From Rotaria macrura (Eukaryota > Rotifera > Eurotatoria > Philodinida > Philodinidae), in contig OENT01000720.1 of NCBI GenBank assembly GCA_900239685.1, positions 1 through 64,000 on the forward strand: 64,000 bases of DNA, written 5' to 3'. This document shows, piece after piece, positions 1-12,429 of this stretch; the first letter of the stretch is position 1, and each line of letters starts with the position of its first letter. The translations under genes and the position numbers were made by a program. The notes below the pieces were generated by a model. It was given only the letters and a program-made list of their open reading frames with translations. It made no database searches and was not told the origin of the DNA.

Positions 1-878
1 GAGCCGTATTTTCATCGTAAACAGCCGTAGTTACACCGTATCCTTGTCGTTTACGACCGTAAACGACGCCGTAACGGTGTTCGTTTTCATTGACCTGGGT
101 AGAACATGATGATTGATTTAGTAGATCATTCAACAATATATTCCAATAACGGTTTCATTTAATGTAAAAACCAATAATACACGAGCGAAATCATTCATTA
201 GACTGTCATCTATAGGCAGAGACATAGATCCGTTAGATGTATTAAAATATTACTCGAAGAAATACCTACAGAAAACAATAAACATATTTATAGGCTTGTT
301 CCTAAATAAGAGTCTGGCAGTCATGTTAAAATAATAAATCGATAAAATCATTTCTATACTAAAATAAATGTTTGAGATCAAGAGAACAGCGCATACCTCT
401 CTTAAGGGCTTTTTTCTTGGGGCACGAAAAGTTCAACAGTGTTTGCAGCAAAAACAAATGTAAATCAAATCAACTACTGTCGCTGCTACTGTGACCCGGT
501 GTCGTGTGATAGACCGACCTGATATTGGGTGTCTGTCTACTGTCGCCCGAGCATATCAGCCACATAACCAGCAGCCTAGAACAAGGCAGATAAATAAGTA
601 TAGTATCAATGACTTCTTCAAGGATTTTTATCAACATTTACATAGATATAATCAAACAAAAACACTTATGTGACAGAAAAAAACAAGAATAATGTTCAAT
701 TCAATGAGAGAATGAGAAGAAAAATATCAATTGCAATAGAAGCAACAAAGTGGAACAAGATATTGAGACACGTTCATATTTCCTCATATAGGAGTCGACA
801 AAAGAAGAAATGAAACAAGATTAAGTAAAACGTTGGCATAGATTGTTTGCTTTCTTTTTGCTTTCGTTCTTGTTCAAA
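1..878. other. Left-edge intergenic stretch with CCGTA-rich palindrome
   Basis: No gene is recognised here. The first 75 bases are richer in GC than the rest and repeat a GCCGTA/ACCGTA word five times. They include a 22-base inverted repeat at 46-67 (two 10-base arms around AC). The remainder is AT-rich, and the short open frame at 491-673 has no recognisable content. The stretch lies downstream of the minus-strand ZNF207 gene, whose stop codon is at 879-881, so part of it is probably that gene's 3' untranslated region. Confidence 0.4.
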
Positions 879-2096
879 TCAAAAGTGTGGACTATTAAAA
901 CCCATCGATGAAAAGCTGATTTGTGGTGGTGGTGGTGGTGCCAAAAATGGTAGACCGGTCATCGGATCTGCGGAAAAAAATTGACAGATAGTTTCTTTCA
1001 AAATAAAAATCATCGTCGTAATACAAAAACAAAAACTTACGTCGTACAAAGTTGGCTATTGAAAGTTCAGTAGGCATGGGAGGCATTTGTATTTGTTGTG
1101 GAATTATTATTTGTTTATATTTTGGTAAAGAAGCACGGATTTCTTCCTAGATAATGTAAAAAATCAGTAGCATATTAATCGATTACTAAATTTTCGATCC
1201 TTCTATTTACTAGCGATACATCATCATCTGGATGAATTATTTTCGCTGTACCACCAACAGGTTCGATTTTCCCGCTATTACCAGGTAATGAACTCGAAGA
1301 TGTTGCCGATAAATTTGATATAGCTGCTGCAGCTGATGCCATTGTTGTTAAAGCAACTGAAGAATTTGTATCGTTACATGCCTAAAAGCGTTCTCAAATT
1401 GAAATCAAAACCGAAATCAAATAAAAACAAAAAGAAATTTCAACAAACTTCAGTAGCTCCACTTGGAAATAATGGCTTCGTAGGAGTCGATGGAATAAGA
1501 GTTGTTGCTGCAGGATTAGTAACTACGGAAGCTACCATAGGTACATGTGGTCGTAACTGTGCTATCATTGGTACAGGAGGTATCATTGACAATGACATTG
1601 GTGTAATGCCAAATGGCATACCAGCAAATGCCATTGACATCATCGGTGCAGTAGACATCATACCTATAGGCGGTATTGAACGTATACCATTTGGTGGTAG
1701 AACTTTAACAGCTTCAATTGTATCTGATTCATCTTTATCTTTTCCGGAAAGTCGTTTTTCATGTGCACGTAGATCTTCTTCTGGTATGCCTTCCATACCA
1801 TAGATTTCAATTTCAATATTATCTCGACCTTTAATTGCATTTGGCACTTTGTCGATATTTTCTTTATGGACCTAAACGATAGTTATTAAGGTTTTATAAA
1901 ACGTTTTCTACTGCATAAAAGAATATACTTGTATCGAATGAATTTGTAAGCCGGGCCCAGTGTAGAGCTTTTTGTGGCATAAATGGCATTTAAAATGTTT
2001 TGCTTTTTGATGTTGTAATAATATTTTCTCATCCTCGAATTCCCGATTACAATACCAACACCAAGGTTTAGTTTGTTTCTTTTTTTTTCGACCCAT
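879..2096 (-). CDS. ZNF207: BUB3-interacting zinc-finger protein ZNF207/BuGZ orthologue
   Basis: Five exons on the minus strand: 2096-1929, 1871-1449, 1381-1211, 1146-1041 and 967-879. They splice in frame to 318 residues. BuGZ binds microtubules and delivers BUB3 to kinetochores; it also sits in nuclear speckles. The N-terminus is nearly the family consensus: MGRKKKK, then two C2H2 fingers (C13/C16/H29/H34 and C37/C40/H53/H58) and the [15 protein letters not shown] segment. A Pro/Met-rich low-complexity middle follows. Around residues 243-266 is the GLEBS-type BUB3-binding motif ([13 protein letters not shown]). The last exon encodes a short polyproline run from a (GGT)6 tract on the plus strand. 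Human ZNF207 is longer (roughly 480 residues), so the tail is short here. Intron 2 needs a GTTTGT donor, which is weak but is also used in the neighbouring MCU gene. Its start lies 211 bases below the MCU stop. Confidence 0.93.
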
Positions 2097-2111
2097 TATA
2101 TATATATATAA
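2097..2111. repeat. TA microsatellite just upstream of ZNF207 start
   Basis: An uninterrupted TA run directly precedes the ZNF207 initiation codon on the minus strand. It occupies the 5' leader in the short gap between MCU and ZNF207. A TTTTAG acceptor-like sequence lies further upstream in the same gap. Confidence 0.7.
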
Positions 2112-2307
2112 GATTAGTTAGAAAAACTAAAATTAAAATATAATTATAATTCATATCAATGAAATATAGATCTCATATGAATAATTTTTCTGTGCGTGTC
2201 TCTCTCTCTCAAGCGGATAAATACGAATGAAAAAGGAAAAGTAAAAAAGAAAGACAGGTTAACGACAACATAAACGATTAAATATTTTTACAAAAAGAAA
2301 AATTTTG

Positions 2308-4549
2308 TCATGATGTTCCAACGATGCGATCTAATGGATCCTTAAGGCGTTGAAGATCATGTTCAAGTATCATTATTTCATCTTTTAATGCATTATAACG
2401 GCGTAAATCGAAATTTTTCTTTCGTAATAATCGATGTAAAATTTTCAAATAAAAATAATCGGACATATTCATGTATTTCATATCGTTCCGACGAAGAATG
2501 TAATAGCAATAACCCAAGAATACAGCTGAATACGATATAAAATAAGTAAAAGGTTCCATGATATCCCAACTAAAGTAATAAATATTAAGTTGAGGAAGAT
2601 TTTTTTCTTATTTGAAAAAAATGGAGATCAATTTACCTGTAATCGATCCATACTAATCGAAATAAAATACCAGTTTGAAATGACATCGCAGCAAATATTG
2701 ACCATTGAATCCTAATACAAATAAGACAAATTAAAAAATTGCATTAAGTCTGATAGGGCGAGATCATTATTTTTCATAAAAGCAAATTCATCTAAACCAT
2801 TTTTCAGACCGATGTACTCTTCCCGCAAGTATCGCTGGAATTTGTTCTTCACTTATCACTGTAGAAAGTCTATGATTGAAAGGGGAATTTCACATTGGTT
2901 GTGAGTATGATTTTTAATTTAACTAGTAAGACTAGATATCCAAAGACTGAGTTATAATGGCTTGTCTAAATTAGGGAAAAGTTTGAACAATAAATTTCTG
3001 TACACAAATTCATGATCTATTCGAAGGTAAATTTAAAAAAATAATGGAAACAGTACTCAACTCAATTGAAAATCACTACTTTCTGCACATATTTTTTCAA
3101 TTCCAGTTCTTGAGAAGTGTTAAAATGCAAGTTAAATATAATATTATTAATCTGGGTGAAATTCCCCAAATGGTTGTCCACTGACTACCATAATTACGGC
3201 TAAAAGTTTCAGCTAAAATCTGAAAGTAAGCGAGGCCGTGAGGGTTACAAGTTCTCAAAAATAATCATATGAATTTCATCGAATGGTTCAAGAATGATTG
3301 TCTTAGTAAGTTTAACAAGCAACCGTGCCAAAAATGTTGCATAATAAATAGTGGTGTAGGTACCACACAAACTTTGATTTTCTTATTAAAATGGAATATA
3401 TTTTAAAGATAATATTTGATTGAAGACTAATGCCCAATCATCAGCAAATTCTTCTCAAAATTTTTCCCTCACGATAGGCATTCGATAATGAACTGGATGC
3501 ATTAGTTTAATATCAAATGCAAAATCTAAGCTGTATATAAGTGCTTCATATAAAAAACAAAAACATTTTCCAAATCACTTCAATAGTAATAAATAATTTT
3601 GTTCGAACTCTCTAATTTCAAGCGTTGTTTTGTTTCTATCGATTCATTTTTTTCATTATTTATCAGTCATATACTATCGGGCTTAACCTATGTTTTCTCA
3701 TTCTTTATGATTATTAATGAGAGAAAAAAAAGTCATTTTTTACTTTCTCATCTAGTTCTATCTTTCATTTCTAACAGATGGTCGACCGAGGAATTCATAT
3801 AAGTTTCAATGAAAATGTCGACTAGAAACATATGATAGATATGAATATTGTATTTCTGGTATAATTCAATGAATTATCATCGTTTGAGAGAGAGAATGGA
3901 CGAGTGAAATAGTCAATTTAACACAACAAACCATTTTAAACGACGAATAGCTTTCGTAGAAAGTTGATGGTGAATATCGTTAAGTGGTTGAACTGTTTGA
4001 CGTAAAAATGCTAATTGTTTTTCTAATTCATGTTCACGATACATAACATACTGATTTAGATGTAAATCATGATAAAGTTTTGTTACTGAATTCGATACAT
4101 CCGATAACATATCTCGAGCCGATTTTTGCGTAGTAAATAACCTTGGTGGTTGAACATTATATGATGTTTCATTAATACGTAATGTAAATGGTTCTTCAAA
4201 TATTAATTCACATGGAGAATTTCGTGAAAGACGAGATCCATCCGAAAGATAAATTGATGCTCGATCAATTCCTCGATCTTCCTTTTGTAAAATATCAATA
4301 AAATCTCCAATGGTTGTATTAAATGGTTTTAACTTTAAAAAAAAGAAAATTTATATAGAAATGTACTTTTTATCATAAAAAGAATCTTACTTGAAAAACA
4401 CAAGATTCTCCTCTACTAGGTAATGGTATCGTTATATTTGCAAGTCCATCTTTCAGTTCAAGTTGTACGGATGATGTTGCTATAAGACGAACCAATTTAA
4501 AATGTAAGGAAGGTTGAAATTTAGTTAAAAGAATTCTTTGAAATAACAT
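2308..4549 (-). CDS. MCU: Mitochondrial calcium uniporter, pore-forming subunit MCU
   Basis: Four minus-strand exons, 4549-4391, 4332-3932, 2711-2637 and 2569-2308, give 298 residues with consistent phases. MCU forms the Ca2+ channel of the inner mitochondrial membrane. The N-terminus (MLFQRILLTKF...) is basic and amphipathic, as expected of a targeting sequence. Next come the MCU N-terminal domain (LPSRGESCVFQ, EDRGIDRASIYLSDG) and the first coiled coil (about residues 140-180). Transmembrane helix 1 precedes the selectivity-filter motif WDIMEP (residues 213-218, with D214 and E217), followed by helix 2 and a C-terminal coiled coil ending DPLDRIV. Human MCU is about 350 residues; the difference is mostly N-terminal. 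Intron 2 (2712-3931, 1.2 kb) uses a GTTTGT donor. A TTTTTAG acceptor at 4569-4575 lies 20 bases above the ATG, so the leader may be cis- or trans-spliced. Only 108 bases separate it from the DPCD stop. Confidence 0.95.
2712..3931 (-). other. Long MCU intron without recognisable content
   Basis: This 1.2-kb intron separates the MCU coiled-coil exon from the exon for transmembrane helix 1. Both splice junctions and the phase fit. The open frame on the plus strand at 3599-3802 is hydrophobic and AT-driven and has no family resemblance. I see no transposon ends or embedded gene. Confidence 0.5.
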
Positions 4550-4657
4550 TTTCGCTTTTGATTGTTGCCTAAAAATTTACATCTAAAACATTACAAAAAA
4601 GAAACCAGAAAAACAGAAATTCGTTGAAATTATCACATAAAAATCAAAGATCATTCA

Positions 4658-5590
<933 letters not shown>

Positions 5591-6807
5591 TTTACATGTA
5601 GAATCGATACAATTCACACTTGACGACTATGTGTTGATATATTCGTGATATGGAACAATTAAACTATCTGTATCCGTGTACTATCAACTTCAATTCATAT
5701 CCAATGAAAGTATCCTCAGATAAGAAGCAAGATGAATAGATGTCGTTAGTATTCATTAGTATAGCTTGACAAAAAATAACTATTTAAACAATCATAGGAT
5801 CTATAGATACGGATCAAGAATTCATTGAGTGACACAATCATGTCACAAGTAGAAACTAATTGTTCAAAATAAGGCTCACGATTCGTAACTATGATCATAG
5901 AGAAAGTAGGTCACCCTCTGATAGACCTTAAAGAAGGAGTTTCACTAGACGCTTCCCATACTGATTCATGTTTTCAAACTGCTTTGAAAAGAGTAGGCTT
6001 CAGTATGAAAGAAAAATTATACAGAACCATAGTGATTATACTTGTTGAAAGATAAGAATTGTAATCAATAACTATTTGAGGGTGCCATCACCATTATATA
6101 AGTTGTAAGAAGTACATCATTTCATCGTATACTATTTCTAGTTGAAATTTTCAGTGTATGCAATGGCATTTTATGCTGATTATGATTATCCTCTGTATTT
6201 ATCGGATTCGATCAGCTAGTGTATTGAAAAATATATTGAATGATGAGAAGTTACTGAAAATCGTTTTCAAAGTGACTTATTCATCTTTCATACACATTGA
6301 GTCTGAAAGCTTTTCTCAGAGTCTCATCGAATAGAATATGTTCATTTTAAGAGATCTCAGTGTCAGATGCAACATTCCAATATATCATTTATAATTTATG
6401 AAATATTTATTCACATTTCAGTCGAATCGTCATGTGATAATCGACTGACAACAATTTATTGTTTCAATCAGAATTCAGTGCCATAAAATAAAAACATGAT
6501 AAGTAAAATATTATAAATCAAAAAGTGAATAAAAGATTCAGATTTTCCCGATTTCCGATGTTTCTCACTAGTAAATATTTCAACTTGAACGAATTGACGT
6601 TGAAAATTTTGCAGCCTGATGCACCATTGTAAATTAGTATAAGCTTTTGAATAAAGAATCTCTTATGCAGAATTCTTATGAAGAGTGAAAAAGTATTCTT
6701 ATAATTATCCCGCTCTTTATTATTCTCTTCATAAAACACAATTCAGTTGTCTTCGTCTTCAATTCAAATAGAAAACGTTAGCTATTTTCGATTATGATCA
6801 AAAACAA
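5591..6807. other. Intergenic region between divergent genes
   Basis: The region lies between the DPCD start (minus strand) and the 6808 membrane-protein gene (plus strand), so it should contain promoters for both. I see no coding segment. The minus-strand open frame at 6518-6739 has no recognisable content. No TATA box or repeat stands out from the AT-rich background. Confidence 0.4.
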
Positions 6808-7319
6808 ATGATTAACTCAATAGAACTCATTCTAATGCTGACATTTCTAATATTATTCTGTTCGTTTATACTTGCAAATGAATATCATATGTTCGAAGAA
6901 CAGCGTGCTATTGGTGGAGAATCTTTAGACACATCGAAAGTGGTTCTTTATATCGATAAGAATTCTTCGAGATACATTGATGTGCCTGAATCGTATATGA
7001 AAAATTGGATCGACGATCAACGAATGTGGCGAACAGTAATTATTGATATTTTATTTAATTTTTTCTTGTTTTTTCCTAATATTTATAGTGGTCAATTGTT
7101 TTATCTATGATGTGTTGTATTTTCTTCGGTACATTAATGTTTTTACTAATCCATGGTTTTCTAACTTCAACAGGTCCAGTTATCAATTGTACGAAGCGCT
7201 TCAATCAAAATCCATCAGAAATCAAAACGACATCGTCATTAACAACTCTACCGACAGTTTATCGACATAACGCTGCTGTTCCAACATCGCAACAAAATTT
7301 TATTGGCAGCTCACGTTAA
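6808..7319 (+). CDS. Small type-I membrane protein, unrecognised
   Basis: Two exons, 6808-7035 and 7089-7319, separated by a 53-base GT-AG intron in phase 0. They encode 152 residues. The protein begins with a hydrophobic signal peptide (about residues 5-23, ending near SFILA) and has a roughly 50-residue luminal stretch with an NSS glycosylation sequon. A single transmembrane helix (about residues 77-98, WSIVLSMMCCIFFGTLMF) and a Ser/Thr-rich tail follow. The second exon's hydrophobic stretch only reads through when the short intron is removed, which supports a real spliced gene. I do not recognise the family. The topology would suit a small receptor accessory or cell-surface protein, but no function can be assigned. 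Confidence 0.65.
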
Positions 7320-7402
7320 AAGTCACGCATCATAAAAATAAGTAATACAATTAACAGAGCAAAGTCGTCTTGTTAAACAATTGATATAAATCCTGATGAA
7401 TT

Positions 7403-9545
7403 TTAAATTTTCTTGTTTAACAATTTTAAAATGACTTGAATTGCTAACATCTTCGCTGTACCATCCATATGTATATGAAAAATACGATAAGGCAATTTGA
7501 CAAGAAAATTCTATGATAAATTGTTCTTTGTTCGTGTAGAGTTAACTATCTAAAAATAGGAAAACTTTGTTGGTTGATGTTTCACTGTAGAAAAATAATC
7601 ACTCCTTTGAAATTTCTTAGAAAATGTAACTACATCAGGTGATTCAGGTAAATTAAAATATTCATGTACCCAGAATTTCCCTGTGTCACCAAACCCTATT
7701 TGTGCTTGATCAATAAGCAGTGCAGCAATATTCCTTGAAAACAGAAGCAGATTATTGCTTAACAATGGAGAGATATAGCTAATTTGTTTAGTGAGCTTTT
7801 GAAGACGTTGAAAAAACGTTGCACTTCCATGATAATTTTCACCTTCACCTTGTATAGTTTCGACCATAACACAAATAACAGGAGATCGTTTCTTGTTATA
7901 CATGCGCACTCCTATTTTAATTGAACTCGTGTTCTTTTCATGCGTAATGTGACTACTTGCTTGTATGAGTTCTCAAGCGAATCATTTTGATGTCAATTTT
8001 TAAACCTCCAAAGATTTCTATTATCAGAAATCTCAATACGAACAAAAAAACAAATGCCAACTTGTTATTAACACCAAGATGAATAGATTTTCATTCTTGA
8101 TTATGTTCGCATAATAGGTTATTTGGCATAATATTCACTTCTATTCTCAGATTCTTTTTGTAGTAAGAGGATTATCGAGTGTGAACTTTTCTTAACTAAA
8201 AGGAGTATCATCTATAACTTTCGAGATAAAAGCTTTTAGACTGACAAACCTAGTTATTATTGGTAAGCTTGGCTGCCTAGAAACAGTAAACTTCAACTGT
8301 CAGTTTCTATCAGTCAAAAATATTTTTCGCAGAAAAATTTCATGATCTATTCTATGGATACATAACGAAACTGAAGTTCAGTGATATTAGAGATCTAAAC
8401 TGAAAAAATCAAACAGCATACTATCACTGGTTCCTTACTTCTCTACACTTCTGCTCTTGAGTCGTTTCTACTGTTGTTAATACGCCGACACATTATTCAG
8501 TTTGCCATAAAAGCTTCTAATTACAAAGCAAGTGTCATGTTCTTAATCAGTGTAACGTTCCACATCAAAAATTGTTCTTTGCTTACTACAAATAGACAAA
8601 ATAACGTTGTCTAGAAAAAGAAACGATAATACAGTCTCGAGTATAGTCTAGATAAATCTCTCAAAGTTAAATCATTAAAAGATTTCCAAATACCATGCAT
8701 TAGAACGTTTTTTATGGCATTAGTATGAGATGTCAAATAGTTTCACCATCAATTATCGTTCATTAGTGCTGGAAAAGGAATCGATCATTCCCCATCGATA
8801 CTTATAGTCTTAGAATAAATATTGTTCAGTCCATTAAGATAAATATAATCAACAGTAATGAAAGTTTATGTAGTCATTGTTTGTGTTTAAAGATTCGAAT
8901 TTCGTCATTGGGTAGAGAAAAATCATCCAATTTTGTCCTTACACAGGGTAAACATCTATCTAATGTAAGTGAGCAAATAAGAAACTTGAAAAAAAGTCAC
9001 TTATTTTCATGGAATATATTTCCATTACCGAATGTTCGTCCTTGGAAACTTTCTTCAAATGGAATTAACGACACATTCTGACAGTCTGATGGTTGATCAT
9101 ACATTGAGCGATCACTACAATTCTTGTCTTCGTCGTTAACTATTTTTCCATTTAGATTCCTATTTGTATACCAAATACGCATTGCTTTAGATTCTATTTC
9201 TTTTTTTGTAAGAAAAAATAGATTTCTTGAATCTTGAAAAACGTTTTGGCCAGCTGGATGATTATAACCTTCACCGAAGACAGTTTACTGCATAGTTTTC
9301 CAGTTTTTTTTGTAGGAGAATATAAATGTAGCATCTAAAGGGAGTGGTGCTATTTGTTCCGAAACATCTAGCATGATATTTCAATCAATATCAAGAAAAA
9401 ATATTGTAATCAATGGATTCTCTATGTATAGAAAACATTATTTATAAAAAAAATGAACTATATTCTTATCGATCTTTTACTTGAGATCTGTCCAATACCC
9501 TAATAAACTCTTTCAACTTCAGGCCCTAAAGTCGAAGAATATAAT
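7403..9545 (-). pseudogene. ABAT: Decayed 4-aminobutyrate aminotransferase (ABAT) copy
   Basis: Minus-strand blocks follow the order of GABA transaminase but are broken by stops, frame changes and missing pieces. From the 5' side they are: GPEVERVY with a stop (about 9526), a DYNIFFLDID-stop-NIMLDVSEQIAP block (about 9360-9410) and GYNHPA (about 9270). Next come SKAMRIWYTNRN and SLIPFEESFQGRTFG (8997-9182). The longest block (7550-7909) has VMVETIQGEG, a cofactor-site-like DQAQIGFGDTGKFWVHE and TFSKK with the expected PLP lysine. The last block, PYRIFHIHMDG through to a stop at 7403-7405, lies in another frame. About 1.1 kb between 7910 and 8996 shows no clear homology. ABAT degrades GABA in mitochondria; this copy cannot encode an enzyme. 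The lost frame and retained residues suggest a once-normal spliced gene. Confidence 0.8.
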
Positions 9546-10972
9546 CAACTTTATTGAAAATATATTGCTTCCGTAGAAGAATTCCGTTTTCATGTTTGAT
9601 CCTAAGAGTTCTTGAACGAGAATAATGTCGTCCGTATTAAACTGACATTCTATTTTTAATTAGTATTTCTTTCTAACAATGAAAAAACCTCACGATCAAG
9701 AACTTGCATTAAACACATAACGAAGATCAAGAAGACATGAACTTGTGTCATATCTAAATAATTATAATGATACAAGAATGAATGGAAATCTTAGTCGAGA
9801 AAATTGAAAGTAATGGATTAAATCATTATTCACATATAACCCAATCCAATAGCTTGTGTGCCAAAAACTTTGGGACATTAACTCCTTTCGAGACATAGTT
9901 TGTAAAAGAACTAGTAGATGACTCTAAGTTGCCTGTTCAGTACTGAGTTACTACGAACAAGAAGTCTCGTGTAGAACATTTTCTTTTGCTCAATTGATGA
10001 AGTTTTTGCTCAAACTAATATTTTAATTTTTCACAAGCAATGGTAGAACGCACATAATATATACTAATTTCACCTCAAGTTAGTGCTCCATGTTCCTCCA
10101 GTAGAATTTTGACATGAGTAATCGATAATTAATATTACTTAGGAAATAGTAAGCTATGCGATTTATAAGAACAAAATGGGTTTCTTTATAACTTTTCATG
10201 TAGTTGATCTCTTTTTACGAAAGGTTCTTGGAACGACAATTAAACCGCAGAAACATTTCTTCCAAAGATTTCACAAGAACGTGCTTCATTTAATAACGAG
10301 TACGGCTATTTAGTAACGATGAATGATGAAGTGTGTTAAAGATGGTATATACAACCTAATTGTGTTCATTTTTTTTTCTCGCTTTGAAATTTTTCCCGCT
10401 GCTTTGTTGATATTCTGGTTCTATGATAATAAATTTAGAATAGAAAAAATAACTCCATCGCCACTTCATAGGAAAAGAATCAAGTCATAACAGAAAACTG
10501 ACAAATGACTTTTGACTTTGTCGGAATTTTTTTCGTAGATTGCTAATGGTAAATCATAAAATGATATAATACGACTTATGAGAACAAACTCAACGGGTGT
10601 GCCATTGGTGAACGATCGTTGTTATCCATCTCTTTCTTGATCCCACTTTTTTCTTTCTCGCATCTAATCATGGGAGTTTTGCATGAAACTCCGTGTTCGT
10701 TGAAGGCCCTAAAAATAAGTTTTCAGAATTGAATTTAGAATTTCTATCCTTGAGAAGTATTCTCAGTGTATTAATGGAAGTCTGAGTTTTTAAAAAAGTC
10801 CACTGTCACAATTTAAAGTTTAAGTTAAAATGTTGTAATTAGACAGACAATCATTTTCATGTGTGAAATTAAAATAGAATTTACTGGAAAAAATTCGGTT
10901 AGGATTGAAAAACCTACAGTAATAGCGATAGTAAGGTGTTACGTCAAAATATAAAAAAACGATCAGCGTCAT
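9546..10972. other. Gene-free stretch between two pseudogenes
   Basis: AT-rich sequence with no sustained open frame on either strand. No transposon ends, tandem repeat or RNA gene was recognised. It may contain further, unrecognisable parts of the ABAT or EF-hand relics. Confidence 0.4.
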
Positions 10973-11792
10973 CTATTTATAAAAATCTGATTTGTTATTT
11001 AACTGAACAAATAACTTGATAGAAATTGAAACTATGTTATAACTTTTCACAGTTTGTTTAACAAATGATGGAACCCAGAAAACTGTAAGTTCTTTATCCG
11101 ATAGCATATTTATACATTCCTGTTTTGATATTTTATCATCGTTATTTAAATCTACAGTTGCCATGATTTGATGTGCAACGCAGTTAACACTATTTTTTTC
11201 TTTATCAATATCATATAAAATAAATAGTGCATGGAACGGTTTGATTTATTTCGTTGTAATCAATAGTACCATCGAGGTTACGATCATAACCATTGTAAAA
11301 CTATTCGAGTTTTTCACGTTGTGTACTAGAATTACTAGGAATATAAATAGCAATAAGAAGCTCTTCGAATTATACGCAGCCATGATCTGATAAGGAATCA
11401 AAAACATGAAATAAATATTCTAAATAAACTTCCAATGATTTCGATGGAAGAAGTTGATCATAAAAATAAATGAATTAATATTTTTAAATAAGCTGAACGA
11501 GAACGAGTTCGAACTATGTCATAATAATATAAAATTAATTGACCAGAAAATCTTGTTCGCTTAATTAATTACTCGATGTTAATTCATTGTTTTTTTGAGA
11601 TAATAATAGATATTCTTGTTTGAAAAAACCTCAAGTAGTGAGAAAAAGAATTTCAATTCTAAATTAATAAATTAAAATAGGAGATCAAACATTTATATTC
11701 CATTCTGTTTATCCAACGTCGAAAAAATTCATCACGACTCAATTTGCGATCATCAGTCGAATCCAATTTTCTGAAAAAATGCTTCAACTCGC
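10973..11792 (-). pseudogene. Degenerate EF-hand protein, calcium-sensor-like
   Basis: Four EF-hand-like loops can be read in order on the minus strand: DSTDDRKLSRDEF (about 11728-11765), DSLSDHGCV-stop-FEE (about 11360-11400), DRNLDGTIDYNEI (about 11255-11290) and DLNNDDKISKQEC (about 11117-11155). Spacing and the FEELLIAI context recall the neuronal calcium sensor/calmodulin-like group, but the exact family is not certain. At least two in-frame stops interrupt conserved segments (GTA TAA after HGC, and GAA TAG before FYNGYD). The second loop has lost Ca2+-liganding residues. An acceptor-like CTAG precedes the first loop, so the ancestor was probably spliced. An intact gene with unusual splicing cannot be fully excluded. 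Confidence 0.55.
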
Positions 11793-12147
11793 CTAGAAAA
11801 TTATTGATATATCACATACATGTACTTTCTGTATGTAATCACTAGATTTCACTTTGGACGGTTACCAAGATGGAATATAAATTTTTTCTTCAATATTCTT
11901 TAAGACAAAAGCATAGAAAGCAAAAAGAAAAACCGGTTTCATTCTCAACATGTTCTAAAAATGAGCAGTTCTATAAACTTTCCATCGAATTATTTTGTAT
12001 GAACGGTTTTTATCTTTCGGTTGAACATGTTTCGTTATTTTTATTCAACAGGAGTGTTGAATTATCCAAAGTCGAATTCTGTGTTGATCAATGAGTCGTA
12101 TAAATAAATATGCTTTCTTTAAAATGTATATTTAGATCAATGTAATA

Positions 12148-12405
12148 ATGATTTCTTTAAAAACTCTATCATTAATTTCATCCTATATTCAAACATATAA
12201 TACTGTTCAACCAATAATGTCACGTTGTTTTCGTCTTCTTTTTTCTTTGGCTTGGAACGCTGTTATTATGTAAAAAAAATTTCAATTGAATATTTTGAAT
12301 GTCAATTTTTCTTTTTGTTTCGTTCATTCTAGTTTTCCATATTTATTTTCATTCGGTACACTTGCAGCTGGTTTACAAATACGTGTTGATATCGATATTA
12401 ATTAA
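12148..12405 (+). CDS. Possible 64-residue hydrophobic small protein
   Basis: Two putative exons, 12148-12269 and 12333-12405, joined across a 63-base GT-AG intron, give 64 residues. The segment from about residue 30 is a probable transmembrane helix (FSLAWNAVIIFPYLFSFGTL), ending in a charged VDIDIN tail. Neither exon alone encodes the whole helix, which argues for the splice. The stop is 24 bases before the ATG of the ankyrin gene. It may therefore instead be an upstream open frame in that gene's leader, or one half of a dicistronic transcript. I recognise no family. Confidence 0.4.
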
Positions 12406-12429
12406 ATAATAGAAAAACTATTCTTTTCA

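Noticed and set aside
1336-1803. Plus-strand 155-residue open frame
   Set aside because: It is the complement of ZNF207 exons 2 and 3; its Gly/Ile repeats mirror the Pro/Met-rich ZNF207 middle.
11870-12094. 74-residue plus-strand frame near the EF-hand relic
   Set aside because: No recognisable domain; composition fits AT-rich non-coding sequence.
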